Assembly: GCA_002720865.1 (NCBI GenBank)
Contig: PBIO01000020.1
Span: forward strand, 114,134 to 178,133
DNA length: 64,000 bases
From: Halobacteriovorax sp.
GTDB lineage: Bacteria > Bdellovibrionota > Bacteriovoracia > Bacteriovoracales > Bacteriovoracaceae
Direction of reading: 5' to 3'
The notes beneath the pieces are model-generated. The model searched no databases. It saw nothing but the letters and a program-made list of their open reading frames with translations, and was not told the origin of the DNA. Position 1 is the stretch's first letter; each line of letters opens with the position of its first letter. This document shows positions 53,701-62,230 of the stretch, piece after piece. Both the position numbers and the translations under genes were made by a program.

Positions 53701-53766
53701 GTTGGCTTTAGATATCCAGCTTCTTACCTCTCTTCTCCTATCGATACTGAAAGGGGGATTAAATAA
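50752..53766 (+). CDS. Large periplasmic TPR protein of the gliding cluster
   Basis: 1004 residues, GTG start 50752. Signal peptide (LCLILTLIFSVWTSTSTFS). TPR-like helix pairs throughout: YDKAIRYYNDVLANTRDEW, YDKAIELIKNAYKYG, GLYKMAASYYQKGFEFS, EEALEGYISLYNNEKY, DIEKSYEWMNHSL. Strongly basic overall. Comparable to the long TPR protein GltD/AgnA of myxobacteria, which spans the periplasm. It ends in a TAATG overlap with the next TPR lipoprotein. Confidence 0.78.
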   Translation: MKNLCLILTLIFSVWTSTSTFSAEKKREFKKSRRSTGPLMSDKWYKLNNLLNEEIKTINALGPLGPRLKFRLIELYSEQVKLIKEKENAVFLKSIGSKKRRKKSAYFRKSRALFLKTQKMGLKLIKRYPRFKYKGSLFYTLALNSRDFGGDKNTEYFLINALKFTPKGLPKVHNIKTTLAEFYYNNKKYDKAIRYYNDVLANTRDEWHSKHLFNASWCHFKKKNYDKAIELIKNAYKYGSHKKYVSLRDQVLDSIGLFHIFAKRAPEGVEFYLTHVEKPVQYLVKMAKKTTGEGSFKDTRFILVSALKNAKAKKQTDEQIMLHLNEMEIYRTFKQYELFFNVSLALEKIHLQKPLKAEERDDAVKKIKSLVGFQQVRLTKNLKMNVEDHDPKKRKRVLKYFDILASFEPQNRDQYHYLQGETTYALGLYKMAASYYQKGFEFSKMNSNLIVKTEPTTETVKKKPSKEFLKLEKEKLALKRKLMDSLLAVLEKEALAKKEQTKLTKYTFENHLVYWPVDKRSQKLYPKLFNLYLSEKNTTSSLRILELYVKNYKKDREKQRAMLTRQIDLHIKAKDSDRLAFWINKIQGGYLSFKPDYIEKATLVLGGLLFQGFQKLEDQGKKEEALEGYISLYNNEKYPKDIKGKSALRSSLIHLKLGDIEKSYEWMNHSLTQFNSKKAFEQKDKMIAAAQRYSLLQNFKYSSLLSTVLLKRFCAKKFKEKESLYTNSVYHQLLENNLSAAMYNQKLGAKCNISNKYQDDLALQIVNFLSKNRKYRSFFKFYSPNQKRLSLEKPFTESMLEMYWDTRYHGLTKLNSSLKRLLQQKETSSTLSKKLKTQISQIFSFEAFEKKYNNYKIGKLTLGQKFDQNLYNKELEGLLLGLKKLTENAKPLLASGNPNVMLGVYVVLTDKTAQTVKKIQAYTPNGVPKEFVQGFKNAMMGLTKPLHNQTIAYKAAGNKIISKNKIFSLYNTEFGNDRSLRRKVGFRYPASYLSSPIDTERGIK

Positions 53767-54611
53767 TGAAAGCTTTATTAATCATGGCCATGCTATTTTC
53801 AATTAGCTGTAGCCAATATAAAATTGAAACTGATCTAAATAGTTCAAAAGAAGATGTTCTTTCAAGTGAATCATTTCTTAGGTACTCAAGTTCGAGGATT
53901 GAAAAAGCCATAAAGGCCAATGCGTCACTTTCAGGCGTAGCTCTTTGTCACAATGGAGAGATTGCAAAAGGACAGGAACTGTTAAAGAAAGATCTTGAGA
54001 AAAATAAGGACAATCCTGATTACTGGAATCAAGTTGGAACATGCTTTTACTTAGCCCACCAATTTGTAAAAGCAGAGTACTTCTACCAGCTAAGTATTCA
54101 AACAGCTAACGCTAACAAAATTAAGTATGCTCCTGCTCACAATAATCTAGGAGTTATATATTTACGCCAAAGACATTTTGAAACAGCTTTTGCTGAGTTC
54201 AATCAAGCATTAAAGATCAAGAGATCATTTCAAACGCCAAGATATAATCTCGCCCATCTATATCTTCAATTTGGTCAAAATCAAAAAGCACTGATGGAGT
54301 TTAATTACCTCGCTAGATACGCTCCAAATGATCCAGGTATTCTGGCCGGAATTGCCACTAGTTATACTTTACTAGGTGATTTAAAGAAGGCTTTGAGCTT
54401 TTTTTCTAAAATACCTCGTAAGTTTGTAAGTAGACCCGATGTAGCAACTCACTACGCTATGGCCCTTTACTTGGCAAAGGACTACGAGAAAGCATTTTTA
54501 GTTTTAAAAAATAGACAACCAACTCAAATAAAGGCGATTAGGAAAACAGGTAAACGCTTATTAAAACTTATTGAAGCGGAACTTGAAAACCAAAAGCTGG
54601 CACAAAGGTAA
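53766..54611 (+). CDS. TPR lipoprotein of the gliding cluster
   Basis: 281 residues, starting at the TAATG junction (GGGGGA upstream). MKALLIMAMLFSISC is a lipoprotein signal. TPR pairs at about 75-205: NKDNPDYWNQVGTCFYLAHQ, APAHNNLGVIYLRQRHFETA, TPRYNLAHLYLQFGQNQKAL, APNDPGILAGIATSYTLLGD. A compact TPR lipoprotein is the expected GltE/AglT-like partner that bridges the outer membrane. Confidence 0.8.
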   Translation: MKALLIMAMLFSISCSQYKIETDLNSSKEDVLSSESFLRYSSSRIEKAIKANASLSGVALCHNGEIAKGQELLKKDLEKNKDNPDYWNQVGTCFYLAHQFVKAEYFYQLSIQTANANKIKYAPAHNNLGVIYLRQRHFETAFAEFNQALKIKRSFQTPRYNLAHLYLQFGQNQKALMEFNYLARYAPNDPGILAGIATSYTLLGDLKKALSFFSKIPRKFVSRPDVATHYAMALYLAKDYEKAFLVLKNRQPTQIKAIRKTGKRLLKLIEAELENQKLAQR

Positions 54612-54619
54612 GGTAGAAA

Positions 54620-56515
54620 GTGAGTCTAACGACGAGGAAAGAACAACATTCCCGTGTATTTAAGCTCATCGGTTATAAAGATGGAACCGTCGCTTTTGAT
54701 ATTACACTAGATAAAAAGAAGCTTCTTGTTGGTCAATTTGAAGGGGCTGATATAGCCATTGCCGACTCAAGCCTCTCTCACTATCACGCTTTTATCACCA
54801 TTGATGAAAATGGTGGAAAAATAATGGATCTTGATTCAGAAAATGGAATTTTCTTAAACGGTCAAAGAGTAAAGTCTTCTTATTTTTCAACTGGTGACAT
54901 TCTGAGGCTCGGTTCAATTGAGTTTCATATGGAAGAGATTTATGTTGAAGGTGAATCTCAAATTGAAGATCAAGATAGCGGCCTTGTCGAAAGTCTTGGA
55001 GAAGAGAAGATTCTTGAAATGCCAAACGAGCTTCCGCCCATACCGGGACTAGTTGTTATCGACGGCGAGTACTGCGATATTGTGTTTGATGAGGCTGACT
55101 TCGTACCAGTTACAGAGCCTGAAGCGATCAGCATAAAAGACATAGCAGCGGACTATATAGACCCAATTGAGACTGAGTTAAAGGGCGACAATATATCTGA
55201 AACGGAAGACAAAGCTATCGAAGTTATCTTAATGAGCCAAGGTCAAATCTTAACCGTCGAGTATTTAGAACTTAAAAATCAGACACTTTTTGCAACACCT
55301 CTTGCGGGTGGAAAAAATAGAATCCATATCCCAGGGCTTGATAGAGAAGAAGCATTTCCATTTGTCGAAGTTAAGAATGGGACAATCAATGTCCACCCAA
55401 TTCCAGGGTTTGAAGCAAGAAATATTGGTCCCGAGAGTTGTTCAATTACCGGTTCCAGTCCCCTTGTTTTAGGCGAGGATGACGTTTTTGACTTTAACAT
55501 GAAAACAGTACAGGTCATGGTCCGTTTGACTGACGCCCCCCCTTCAGTCAAACGGGCCCCCTTCTTTATTTCTGAGCCGGAGTTTCAAAAGCAAGCAGGG
55601 AAAATTGTTGGCGCTCTCATGGGTGTCATGCTTTTACTTTTACTTATCGATACAACACAAGAAGTAGAGGAAAAGAAGAAGATTTCTGTCATATATCGAA
55701 AAGCAATTAAAGCTCCCACTCCTAATAAGACGAAAACCGCTGAAAATGCTGCGAAGACAGAAAAGGACCTAGGGGTTAAGAAGAATAAGCAAGATAATAA
55801 GCCTACAAAGATGGCCAAGAAGACACCAGCAAAGGCAAAGCCTGCGAAGTCCAAGCCTAAGAAGGTTGCTCAGAAAAAAGCTCCAGCACCAAAAAAGGTC
55901 GCCAAAGTTAAAAAGATGAAAGCTTACGAATTTAAGATGACTAACACTTTAAGTAGTCTCACAAGTGCGACCAAGAGCTTAACCAATACAAAAGTTAACA
56001 CGAATAGTAGAAGCCCAAGTGCAACAAAAGGCTTTAAAGCGTCCAAAGCTTCTAGCGATAGCGCTTTAAACTCAACTACCGCTGCTCAAGTAGGAACGCT
56101 TGGTCAAGATTTTGCTGGAAAATACGACTCTAGCTCTGGCGCCAAGGGTCTAGCTTCAAAAAGTGGGATCGATACAACTTATACAGATCAAGAAACAGTT
56201 GTCTTAGGTTCTATGGACCCAGAACTCTTAAGAAAAATCTTAAGAGAGTATTTACCTCAATTTAGACATTGTTATCAACAAGAGCTTGAAAGAAGCGAAG
56301 ATGCTAAAGGTGTTGTTGATTTGAACTTTAGAATTGGTAAATCTGGTAAAGTTGTAAGTGCAAAAGTTAAATCCAAAAAGGCTAAGTTTTCCAGTAGTGG
56401 TACAAACTGTATGGTTGGGGTTTTAAAGTTGATTGATTTTCCAAAGCCTAAAGGTGGTGGAATGGTCGATGTTAGACAGCCACTTAATTTCTTTGCTGAA
56501 AGAAATAAGATCTAA
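54620..56515 (+). CDS. FHA-TonB-like gliding protein (GltG-like)
   Basis: 631 residues, GTG 54620 (AAGG upstream). FHA domain at about 28-108: VGQFEGADIAIADSSLSHYH, DLDSENGIFLNG, GDILRLGSIEFHM. An acidic middle region, a membrane segment at about 328-346 (VGALMGVMLLLLLIDTTQE), a Lys/Pro/Ala-rich periplasmic linker (about 350-435), and a C-terminal AgmX/PglI-type domain (about 530-631; REYLPQFRHCYQQELERS; VDLNFRIGKSGKVVS). This cytoplasm-to-periplasm layout is that of GltG in the gliding machine; it would link the motor to the outer membrane. Confidence 0.85.
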   Translation: MSLTTRKEQHSRVFKLIGYKDGTVAFDITLDKKKLLVGQFEGADIAIADSSLSHYHAFITIDENGGKIMDLDSENGIFLNGQRVKSSYFSTGDILRLGSIEFHMEEIYVEGESQIEDQDSGLVESLGEEKILEMPNELPPIPGLVVIDGEYCDIVFDEADFVPVTEPEAISIKDIAADYIDPIETELKGDNISETEDKAIEVILMSQGQILTVEYLELKNQTLFATPLAGGKNRIHIPGLDREEAFPFVEVKNGTINVHPIPGFEARNIGPESCSITGSSPLVLGEDDVFDFNMKTVQVMVRLTDAPPSVKRAPFFISEPEFQKQAGKIVGALMGVMLLLLLIDTTQEVEEKKKISVIYRKAIKAPTPNKTKTAENAAKTEKDLGVKKNKQDNKPTKMAKKTPAKAKPAKSKPKKVAQKKAPAPKKVAKVKKMKAYEFKMTNTLSSLTSATKSLTNTKVNTNSRSPSATKGFKASKASSDSALNSTTAAQVGTLGQDFAGKYDSSSGAKGLASKSGIDTTYTDQETVVLGSMDPELLRKILREYLPQFRHCYQQELERSEDAKGVVDLNFRIGKSGKVVSAKVKSKKAKFSSSGTNCMVGVLKLIDFPKPKGGGMVDVRQPLNFFAERNKI

Positions 56516-56844
56516 CGAGAAATCTTAATTTTGTCGTGGGCAGCTTCCCTTTTAGTAAGATGCGATTTCGTTCTTCTTACAAGCAAGCTTGCCCCGAAGT
56601 AAAAAAAGGTGATCCCAAAGTCAGTAGCGTATTCTTGCCAACCGGCATACTGATGAAAGGCATAGTCATTTAACTCTTTGAGTCCAGCAATAGCAATTAA
56701 TATTAAAAAAATTTTCGTATGGCCTAAGTTACACTTTAAACAATACACCGTGATAAAACTTCCAATAATAAAATGCAATGTTAAATCTATAGGTAATAAA
56801 TCAAAGAAGTAACCGCTAGATATTTCTCTTAGGATATCTTGCAC
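56512..56844 (-). CDS. Small VanZ-like membrane protein
   Basis: 110 residues, GTG start one base after the HD-GYP stop. Three hydrophobic segments (about 18-38, 44-55, 74-88) with LTLHFIIGSFITVYCL, GLKELNDYAF and YATDFGITFFYF. The His-hydrophobic and Lys-Glu-x-x-Asp pattern is like VanZ/DUF2279 proteins of unknown function. Convergent with the gliding protein gene, overlapping it by 4 bases. Confidence 0.65.
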   Translation of the reverse strand: MQDILREISSGYFFDLLPIDLTLHFIIGSFITVYCLKCNLGHTKIFLILIAIAGLKELNDYAFHQYAGWQEYATDFGITFFYFGASLLVRRTKSHLTKREAAHDKIKISR

Positions 56845-56845
56845 T

Positions 56846-58240
56846 CTATGCTGCCTGTAAAGTTTGGGGTTTACTATAACCCATGGCGATTTTTAAGGCT
56901 TCTACGGCCAAGCTAAAGTTTCCTTTACCACTGTATTTTTCCTCTAAATCGGCTAATAGATGTCCGGTATTAATCTCACTAAGCCCACATTCAAAAATGG
57001 CATTGGCAAAGTCCTCAGCGACGATAAAGACGGCCGCTAATGAATAAATCCTTTTCCATTCAAGACCTCTTGGAAAACCCGTACCATCTGGTTTTTCATG
57101 GTGTTGTAAAATTATTTTTTCTACATCGGAAGGAAGGCCATCAAACTTATCTAATAGGTCGATAGCCTCTTGAGGATGACTTCGTAACTTCTGAAGTTCC
57201 TTTTCACTTCTTTTTTGGTCTAAAAAATCAAGCTTTGCAAGTTCGTCGTCTTCCATGCATATATCATGAAAGAAACAGGCCAAGGTTAGTTTCTCAGCAG
57301 TAGTAACTGACGGCCACCCCATATACTTAGCAATAGAAGTCGTTATAAATGTTAACAATAAGGAATGCTCACTAATATAAGAGTCACCCTTTAATGTTTT
57401 TTGAAGCAATTCATCTAAGCCTTTTCGTTTTGATATAAGAGTCGTATTAAGCTCTAGGACCTGGTTAGTTAAAATAAGGACTTCCTCTCTTAATCCTAGC
57501 TTATTTACAATCTTGTTAACTTTATCAAAAGAGTAAATAGAAAGAGCTGAATACTCCTCTACTCTTAATTTCTTTACACTTAAGGCCTTTGACATTTTTT
57601 CTGAAAACATAACCGTGGCGCAAACATAATCCTCAGATTTAAGATAAACGGTTCTAACATTTCTTTGCTGATACTTTAAAAAGTCTTCTCTAATTAAGGC
57701 CTCACCTTTTTTAAATACCTTAACATATTTTTCTTCAGACATTTTTAAGTAGAGGTCATAGTCTATAGTTTGGCTTTTTAAGAAAAGAACTATAGGAAGC
57801 TCCATATATATATTATCTTCTTTTTCTTCAGTCACTTCTTGAGTTACAGGTTTTTTCTCTGCACGCATAGCAATCCGAGAAATCCTTTTTATTGCAGAGG
57901 CCACAACTTTGTCACTTTGGTTATATGAAATTTTCCCAAAGGTTGGGTGATAAGGAATATAGTTTTGGGCAAGGTGAATATGATTATCATCAGCCGTGAA
58001 TAGAATCGGAACTTGATGCTTTCCATCGACTTCATCAAAGAACTCTTGAAGACCTATTTCCTGTGGTAATTCTAAAATGATGAGGTCAGGAATATTACCT
58101 GCTTCAATATCTTGTTTTGCATGCTGTATATTCACAACCGTTTCAAAGGTTGCCTCTAAATTTTTGAAAACAATAAGTTCAAAATAATCTAGGACTTCTT
58201 GATTGCTTGAAACCATAAGAATTTTGAAATTCGTGGACAT
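56846..58240 (-). CDS. HD-GYP domain signalling protein with degenerate receiver
   Basis: 464 residues. N-terminal receiver-like fold (about 1-115; ILMVSSNQEVLDYFEL, PDLIILELP), where the phospho-acceptor Asp is replaced by Glu. A middle region (about 140-250) is unrecognised. HD-GYP domain about 280-450: SLLLTFITTSIAKYMGWP, CFFHDICMEDD (HD), LQHHEKPDGTGFPRGLEW (HHE..DGTGFP, GYP-type). It would hydrolyse cyclic di-GMP or act as a sensor of it. It sits next to the gliding cluster and could control it (inference). Confidence 0.88.
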   Translation of the reverse strand: MSTNFKILMVSSNQEVLDYFELIVFKNLEATFETVVNIQHAKQDIEAGNIPDLIILELPQEIGLQEFFDEVDGKHQVPILFTADDNHIHLAQNYIPYHPTFGKISYNQSDKVVASAIKRISRIAMRAEKKPVTQEVTEEKEDNIYMELPIVLFLKSQTIDYDLYLKMSEEKYVKVFKKGEALIREDFLKYQQRNVRTVYLKSEDYVCATVMFSEKMSKALSVKKLRVEEYSALSIYSFDKVNKIVNKLGLREEVLILTNQVLELNTTLISKRKGLDELLQKTLKGDSYISEHSLLLTFITTSIAKYMGWPSVTTAEKLTLACFFHDICMEDDELAKLDFLDQKRSEKELQKLRSHPQEAIDLLDKFDGLPSDVEKIILQHHEKPDGTGFPRGLEWKRIYSLAAVFIVAEDFANAIFECGLSEINTGHLLADLEEKYSGKGNFSLAVEALKIAMGYSKPQTLQAA

Positions 58241-58310
58241 ATTAGCTTATCGGAATTTCATAATTTTTTTGTAAAAAAAGTGTGGGACTAAGAAGGTCAG
58301 AAATCCTAAG

Positions 58311-58898
58311 TTAATTGACGATATTTGAGATGGACCTACAGCTAAACCTGAAATATCTCTTTCGTTTTTTCCATAGCTTAGAGACCTGCCTAACAGTCAA
58401 ACTATCTTCAGCAATATTGTACTTAACTTTGGAGGTATTATCAGCCTTCATTTCGAAAGTCAGCAAGCCATCATCTTCTTTTGATTGACCAAAAATATCA
58501 ACTCTATAGTTGGTTATATTTTGATTCTTTTGGCGTTCTCTAATGTCCCCAATAACAGTGTATAGGTGAACACCATTGGGAAAACTTTTTCGAAGGACAC
58601 ATAACTTACCAGACTGAACAGTGATCTTATATGACTCTTTAATCCGGCCATTTTCTAAGCTAGTACAACTTGCAACGGGCTTAACAATTTCATGTCTTAT
58701 ATAGGGATAACAAGGGTCCCCTCTTTTGATATTAAGGATATTTAAAGTATCTTGATCCTCTTCATCTGTATTAACTGTAAAGGGTTTTGACGGGGTTGAA
58801 TAAGTCGGAGCACCTATCTTAACTGACTCGCCATCCTTGCCACAGCTAGATAACCCAATCAGAGAAATAAATATGGAAAAGATAAAAAGGTTTTTCAC
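58311..58898 (-). CDS. Lipoprotein of unknown function
   Basis: 195 residues from GTG 58898; the frame has a TTG two codons earlier. MKNLFIFSIFISLIGLSSC is a lipoprotein signal. Mature: GDPCYPYIRHEIV, CTSLENGRI, KLCVLRKSF and FRFSCRS give four Cys. Beta-rich. No family recognised. TATGAA lies six bases before the GTG, again without Shine-Dalgarno. It is divergent from the sirtuin gene. Confidence 0.65.
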   Translation of the reverse strand: MKNLFIFSIFISLIGLSSCGKDGESVKIGAPTYSTPSKPFTVNTDEEDQDTLNILNIKRGDPCYPYIRHEIVKPVASCTSLENGRIKESYKITVQSGKLCVLRKSFPNGVHLYTVIGDIRERQKNQNITNYRVDIFGQSKEDDGLLTFEMKADNTSKVKYNIAEDSLTVRQVSKLWKKRKRYFRFSCRSISNIVN

Positions 58899-58998
58899 TG
58901 GCAATTCATAGCATATTCAAGTATTTAACGCATTGAAATACTCTTAAACTTGTTTTTTTTACATTGAAGAATCTAGGTGGTTCATTTTAGTCTAAGTC

Positions 58999-59730
58999 AT
59001 GGAAAATATTAAAAATATTACAATATTGACTGGTGCAGGTATCTCCGCCGAGAGCGGTATAAGCACTTTTAGAGATCAAAATGGACTTTGGGAAAACCAC
59101 GAGATTGAAGACGTGGCCACTCCTGAAGGTTTTCAACGGAATCCTGAGCTTGTTTATAAGTTCTACAACCAAAGAAGATTCCAACTCTCTCAAGACAATA
59201 TTGTTCCCAATCCCGCCCATATGGCCTTAGCTAAACTAGAGCGTGAATTCTCTGGCTCTGTTTTAGTTATTACTCAAAATGTTGATGACCTTCATGAACG
59301 TGCCGGACAAAAGAACCTCATTCATATGCACGGAGAGCTCATGAAGATGAGATGTGTGGCCAGCAATAAAATTTATAAGGCTCCAAATTTTTTCGATGGT
59401 GATACCCCTTGTCCTTGCTGCCAAGAAGCAGGCAACTTAAGACCCCATATAGTTTGGTTTGGAGAAATGCCCTTTCAGATGGATAAAATTCAAAGTGAGC
59501 TTTTAAACTCAGATTTATTTTTATCTATAGGCACTAGTGCACTCGTTTACCCAGCATCCATTTTTTATAGGTGGGCCGCCCAAGGAGGGGCAAAAACAAT
59601 TGAATTAAACTTAGAAAGCACTGTTGCCTCAGATCGATTTGATGAAAATTTCCAAGGTAAGGCCAGTGAGCTTGTTCCTGGGTTTGTCGAAGATTTACTC
59701 AGCGGAAATATTTCCCCAGAAGTATCCTAA
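58999..59730 (+). CDS. cobB: NAD-dependent protein deacylase, sirtuin (CobB-like)
   Basis: 243 residues. NAD motifs: ILTGAGISAESGISTFRDQNG (two parts), TQNVDDLHERAGQ with catalytic His in LIHMHGELM, and WFGEMP. Zinc site has CPCC plus one Cys in KMRCVASN, as in bacterial CobB. FYNQRR after helix 3 carries the Tyr-x-x-Arg of class III sirtuins, which remove succinyl and other acidic acyl groups. It removes acyl groups from lysines using NAD. TAGTCT lies five bases before the ATG. The 3' end overlaps the convergent lipoprotein gene by 36 bases. Confidence 0.94.
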   Translation: MENIKNITILTGAGISAESGISTFRDQNGLWENHEIEDVATPEGFQRNPELVYKFYNQRRFQLSQDNIVPNPAHMALAKLEREFSGSVLVITQNVDDLHERAGQKNLIHMHGELMKMRCVASNKIYKAPNFFDGDTPCPCCQEAGNLRPHIVWFGEMPFQMDKIQSELLNSDLFLSIGTSALVYPASIFYRWAAQGGAKTIELNLESTVASDRFDENFQGKASELVPGFVEDLLSGNISPEVS

Positions 59731-60303
59731 TCTAGCGGCAAAAACATATTGCTCATTTCCATCATTAAAATACCTAGGGCCAATCATAGCAAAAAATCTT
59801 TTGGAGAAAAATCCCGTATAGGCCATTCCTAACTTTCTTATTTCACTGGTTTTAATTGTTTCGTAGTATCCCTTTTCTCTAAACTTATAAACAGTACCAC
59901 CAAATCCTCCATTAAAGGTAAATTGACCAATGGGTGTATGAAAAGTCAGTTTTAAGTTTCCAAGCCCTGATAGCCTTTTAATATTAATCTCTGGCAGTGG
60001 TTCTAACTGGCCTGTTGTTGTCGAAGTTCTAGTACCTCCGGATTGATAATCCGTATTACTAAAGTGGATGGAGGGAACAAGCTTGAAGTTAGCGGCCCAG
60101 CGTCTCCCAGCGGGGTGTTGAACATTTCGAATAGACCCTGAAACATTTCCAAGGCGATTCTTATTTTCATAAAGTTCGTTATTAAAGGTTGCTCTTGAAA
60201 CAGTGTACTTTACGTGAACCGTACCTGAGTTTAAAAGCTTAGTCGTTCCACAAGAACTTAGAAAAAAAAGCAATAATATGGGAGCGAGTAGCTTTTTAAA
60301 CAT
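59695..60303 (-). CDS. Lipoprotein with beta-barrel-like C-terminal part
   Basis: 202 residues, ATG 60303 with TATAAT eight bases upstream and no Shine-Dalgarno. MFKKLLAPILLLFFLSSC is a lipoprotein signal. The mature part is beta-rich: NLKLTFHTPIGQFTFNGGFG, YTGFFSKRFFAMIGPRYFN, EQYVFAARLGYFWGN, with alternating aromatic residues like outer-membrane strands. No family recognised. It is followed by the sirtuin's 3' end on the other strand, which overlaps by 36 bases. Confidence 0.7.
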   Translation of the reverse strand: MFKKLLAPILLLFFLSSCGTTKLLNSGTVHVKYTVSRATFNNELYENKNRLGNVSGSIRNVQHPAGRRWAANFKLVPSIHFSNTDYQSGGTRTSTTTGQLEPLPEINIKRLSGLGNLKLTFHTPIGQFTFNGGFGGTVYKFREKGYYETIKTSEIRKLGMAYTGFFSKRFFAMIGPRYFNDGNEQYVFAARLGYFWGNISAE

Positions 60304-60321
60304 ACCAAAGTATTATAGACC

Positions 60322-62214
60322 TTAGTTGTCGGCTTGAATAATCTCCAGAAAGATTTTTCCGTATTTTCGAAGCTTTACGTCCCCTATCCCATTGATTTCT
60401 AGTAATTCTTCCAATGTAGCGGGTTTACGTCTGGCCATTTCCCTAAGAGTAGCATCGTGAAAGACCTTATAGGCAGGAATTCTTCTTTTCTTTGCTAAAT
60501 TGGCCCGCTTCTCTCTTAAGGCATTCCATAAATCGGTTTTCACAGGTCCTGTTGTAAAAACTTTTTTAACCCTTGCGACCTTCTTTTTAGCTGTTCTTTT
60601 TTTGCGAGTTTTTCTTTTTACTTTACTCACAACTTGCGACTTCATAGGTCTAGCGAAAACTTTTTCCTCAGATTTCAAAACAGGTATTGAGAGATGAGAA
60701 AGCTTAAAGTACTGCTTTCCACTTGGCTCAAACTCCATCCGTATTAAGCCTAAGGCCATTAATATTCGAATGACTCTTTTCCACTCAACGTCTTTCCATT
60801 TTTTTCCTATTCCAAATTCGGGTACGCAGTGCAGGCCGTCCCTAACTAGAACATGAGTGGCATCACCGCATAAAATATCAATGAGGCTATTATAATGTAA
60901 GTCCTTACCCAATCGATAAACAACAGTCAGCGCCAAGATGGCCTTTTCTGTAATATCATCGGAGTCTTCTGGAAACTCTCCGTCCATGCAAATATCACAA
61001 AATCCACAGGGAGCAACAAAATCTTCATCAAAGTTTTGAAGAATGGACTGTCTTCTACAAGTCAATGATTCACATAAACCCAAGATAGTCTCGACCTGCA
61101 AGTTCTCAAGGTTCTTTCTAGAGGCAGATGCATCTGACTTTCTAATCATATGCTTCAAAATCGCTGCTTCTTTTCTACCAAATAAAAGCAAGCAATCACT
61201 AATATCCCCGTCTCTTCCTGCTCTACCAGTCTCCTGATAGTAGGACTCCAAACTTCGAGGCATATCCATATGAACAACAAATCTAACATCCGGTTTATCA
61301 ATTCCCATTCCAAAAGCAATTGTTGCTACCATAACAACACCTTCTTCCATCAGAAATCGTTCTTGGTTCTCTCGTCGTTCACTTTGAGATAGGCCCGCGT
61401 GATAGGCATAGGCCTTTACGCCTTTACTTCTAAGCTTTGTACAAACTTCATTCACTTTTCTTCTACTTAGACAATAAATTATCCCCGACTCATAATCCTC
61501 AAACTTATCTAGAAACTTAAACAGCTGCTGATTTTCTTTAGTTTTAGGCTTAATGGAGTACATCAAGTTTGTTCTATCAAAAGAAGAAAGGAATACTTTT
61601 GCTTTATTTAAATTAAGTTCTCTAATAATATCTTTTCTTGTGAGCTTATCCGCCGTGGCCGTTAAGGCAATTTTTGGAACATCTGGAAAGTCCCTTGTTA
61701 AAAAACTAAGTGTTCTATACTCGGGCCTGAAGTCATGTCCCCAGGTACTTACACAATGAGCCTCATCAATAGCAAATAGGGCCAGGTCAATTTGCTCTAA
61801 AATTTTTAAGAATCTTGGAGTGACTAATCTTTCAGGGGCGACATAGATCATATCAAGCTCCCCAGCTAACAGTTCTTCTTCAATACTCCTAGATTCACTA
61901 AGGCTTAAACTAGAGTTTAAATACGCTGCCTTTACTCCATTTTCTTTTAATGTAATCACTTGATCTTGCATGAGAGAAATAAGTGGTGAAATGATCACCC
62001 CAGTTCCCTTTCTAACAATACTTGGAATTTGGTAACAAAGAGACTTACCGCCACCTGTTGGCATTAAAACAAGAGCGTCATTACCACTTACCAGTTGCTC
62101 GATGATGCTTTTTTGCTCACCTCTAAAAGATTCATATCCAAAATATTTTTTTAGAACTGTTTCAGATACTTGCTTAGTATCCCCGGTCAGTTCGGCATAG
62201 CTAAAGAGGTCCAC
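60322..62214 (-). CDS. recQ: ATP-dependent DNA helicase RecQ
   Basis: 630 residues, GTG start 62214; TATAAT lies five bases upstream without a Shine-Dalgarno. Motif 0 GYESFRGEQKSII, motif I MPTGGGKSLCYQIP (about 54-67), motif II IDEAHCVSTWGHDFRPEY (DEAH), motif V VATIAFGMGIDKPDVR, motif VI QETGRAGRDG. RQC domain about 370-500 with Cys pairs CRRQSIL, CGFCDIC (zinc). A basic linker (about 530-555) and an HRDC domain (about 565-628, ATLEELLEINGIGDVKL). It unwinds DNA in recombination and fork repair. The basic linker is longer than in E. coli RecQ. Confidence 0.96.
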   Translation of the reverse strand: MDLFSYAELTGDTKQVSETVLKKYFGYESFRGEQKSIIEQLVSGNDALVLMPTGGGKSLCYQIPSIVRKGTGVIISPLISLMQDQVITLKENGVKAAYLNSSLSLSESRSIEEELLAGELDMIYVAPERLVTPRFLKILEQIDLALFAIDEAHCVSTWGHDFRPEYRTLSFLTRDFPDVPKIALTATADKLTRKDIIRELNLNKAKVFLSSFDRTNLMYSIKPKTKENQQLFKFLDKFEDYESGIIYCLSRRKVNEVCTKLRSKGVKAYAYHAGLSQSERRENQERFLMEEGVVMVATIAFGMGIDKPDVRFVVHMDMPRSLESYYQETGRAGRDGDISDCLLLFGRKEAAILKHMIRKSDASASRKNLENLQVETILGLCESLTCRRQSILQNFDEDFVAPCGFCDICMDGEFPEDSDDITEKAILALTVVYRLGKDLHYNSLIDILCGDATHVLVRDGLHCVPEFGIGKKWKDVEWKRVIRILMALGLIRMEFEPSGKQYFKLSHLSIPVLKSEEKVFARPMKSQVVSKVKRKTRKKRTAKKKVARVKKVFTTGPVKTDLWNALREKRANLAKKRRIPAYKVFHDATLREMARRKPATLEELLEINGIGDVKLRKYGKIFLEIIQADN

Positions 62215-62230
62215 AGTTTATTATAGAAAC

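Noticed and set aside
58919..58960. AGTATTT-N9-AAATACT hairpin followed by a run of eight T on the plus strand
   Set aside because: It lies between two divergent starts, where a terminator has no gene to end. AT-rich stem, likely chance.
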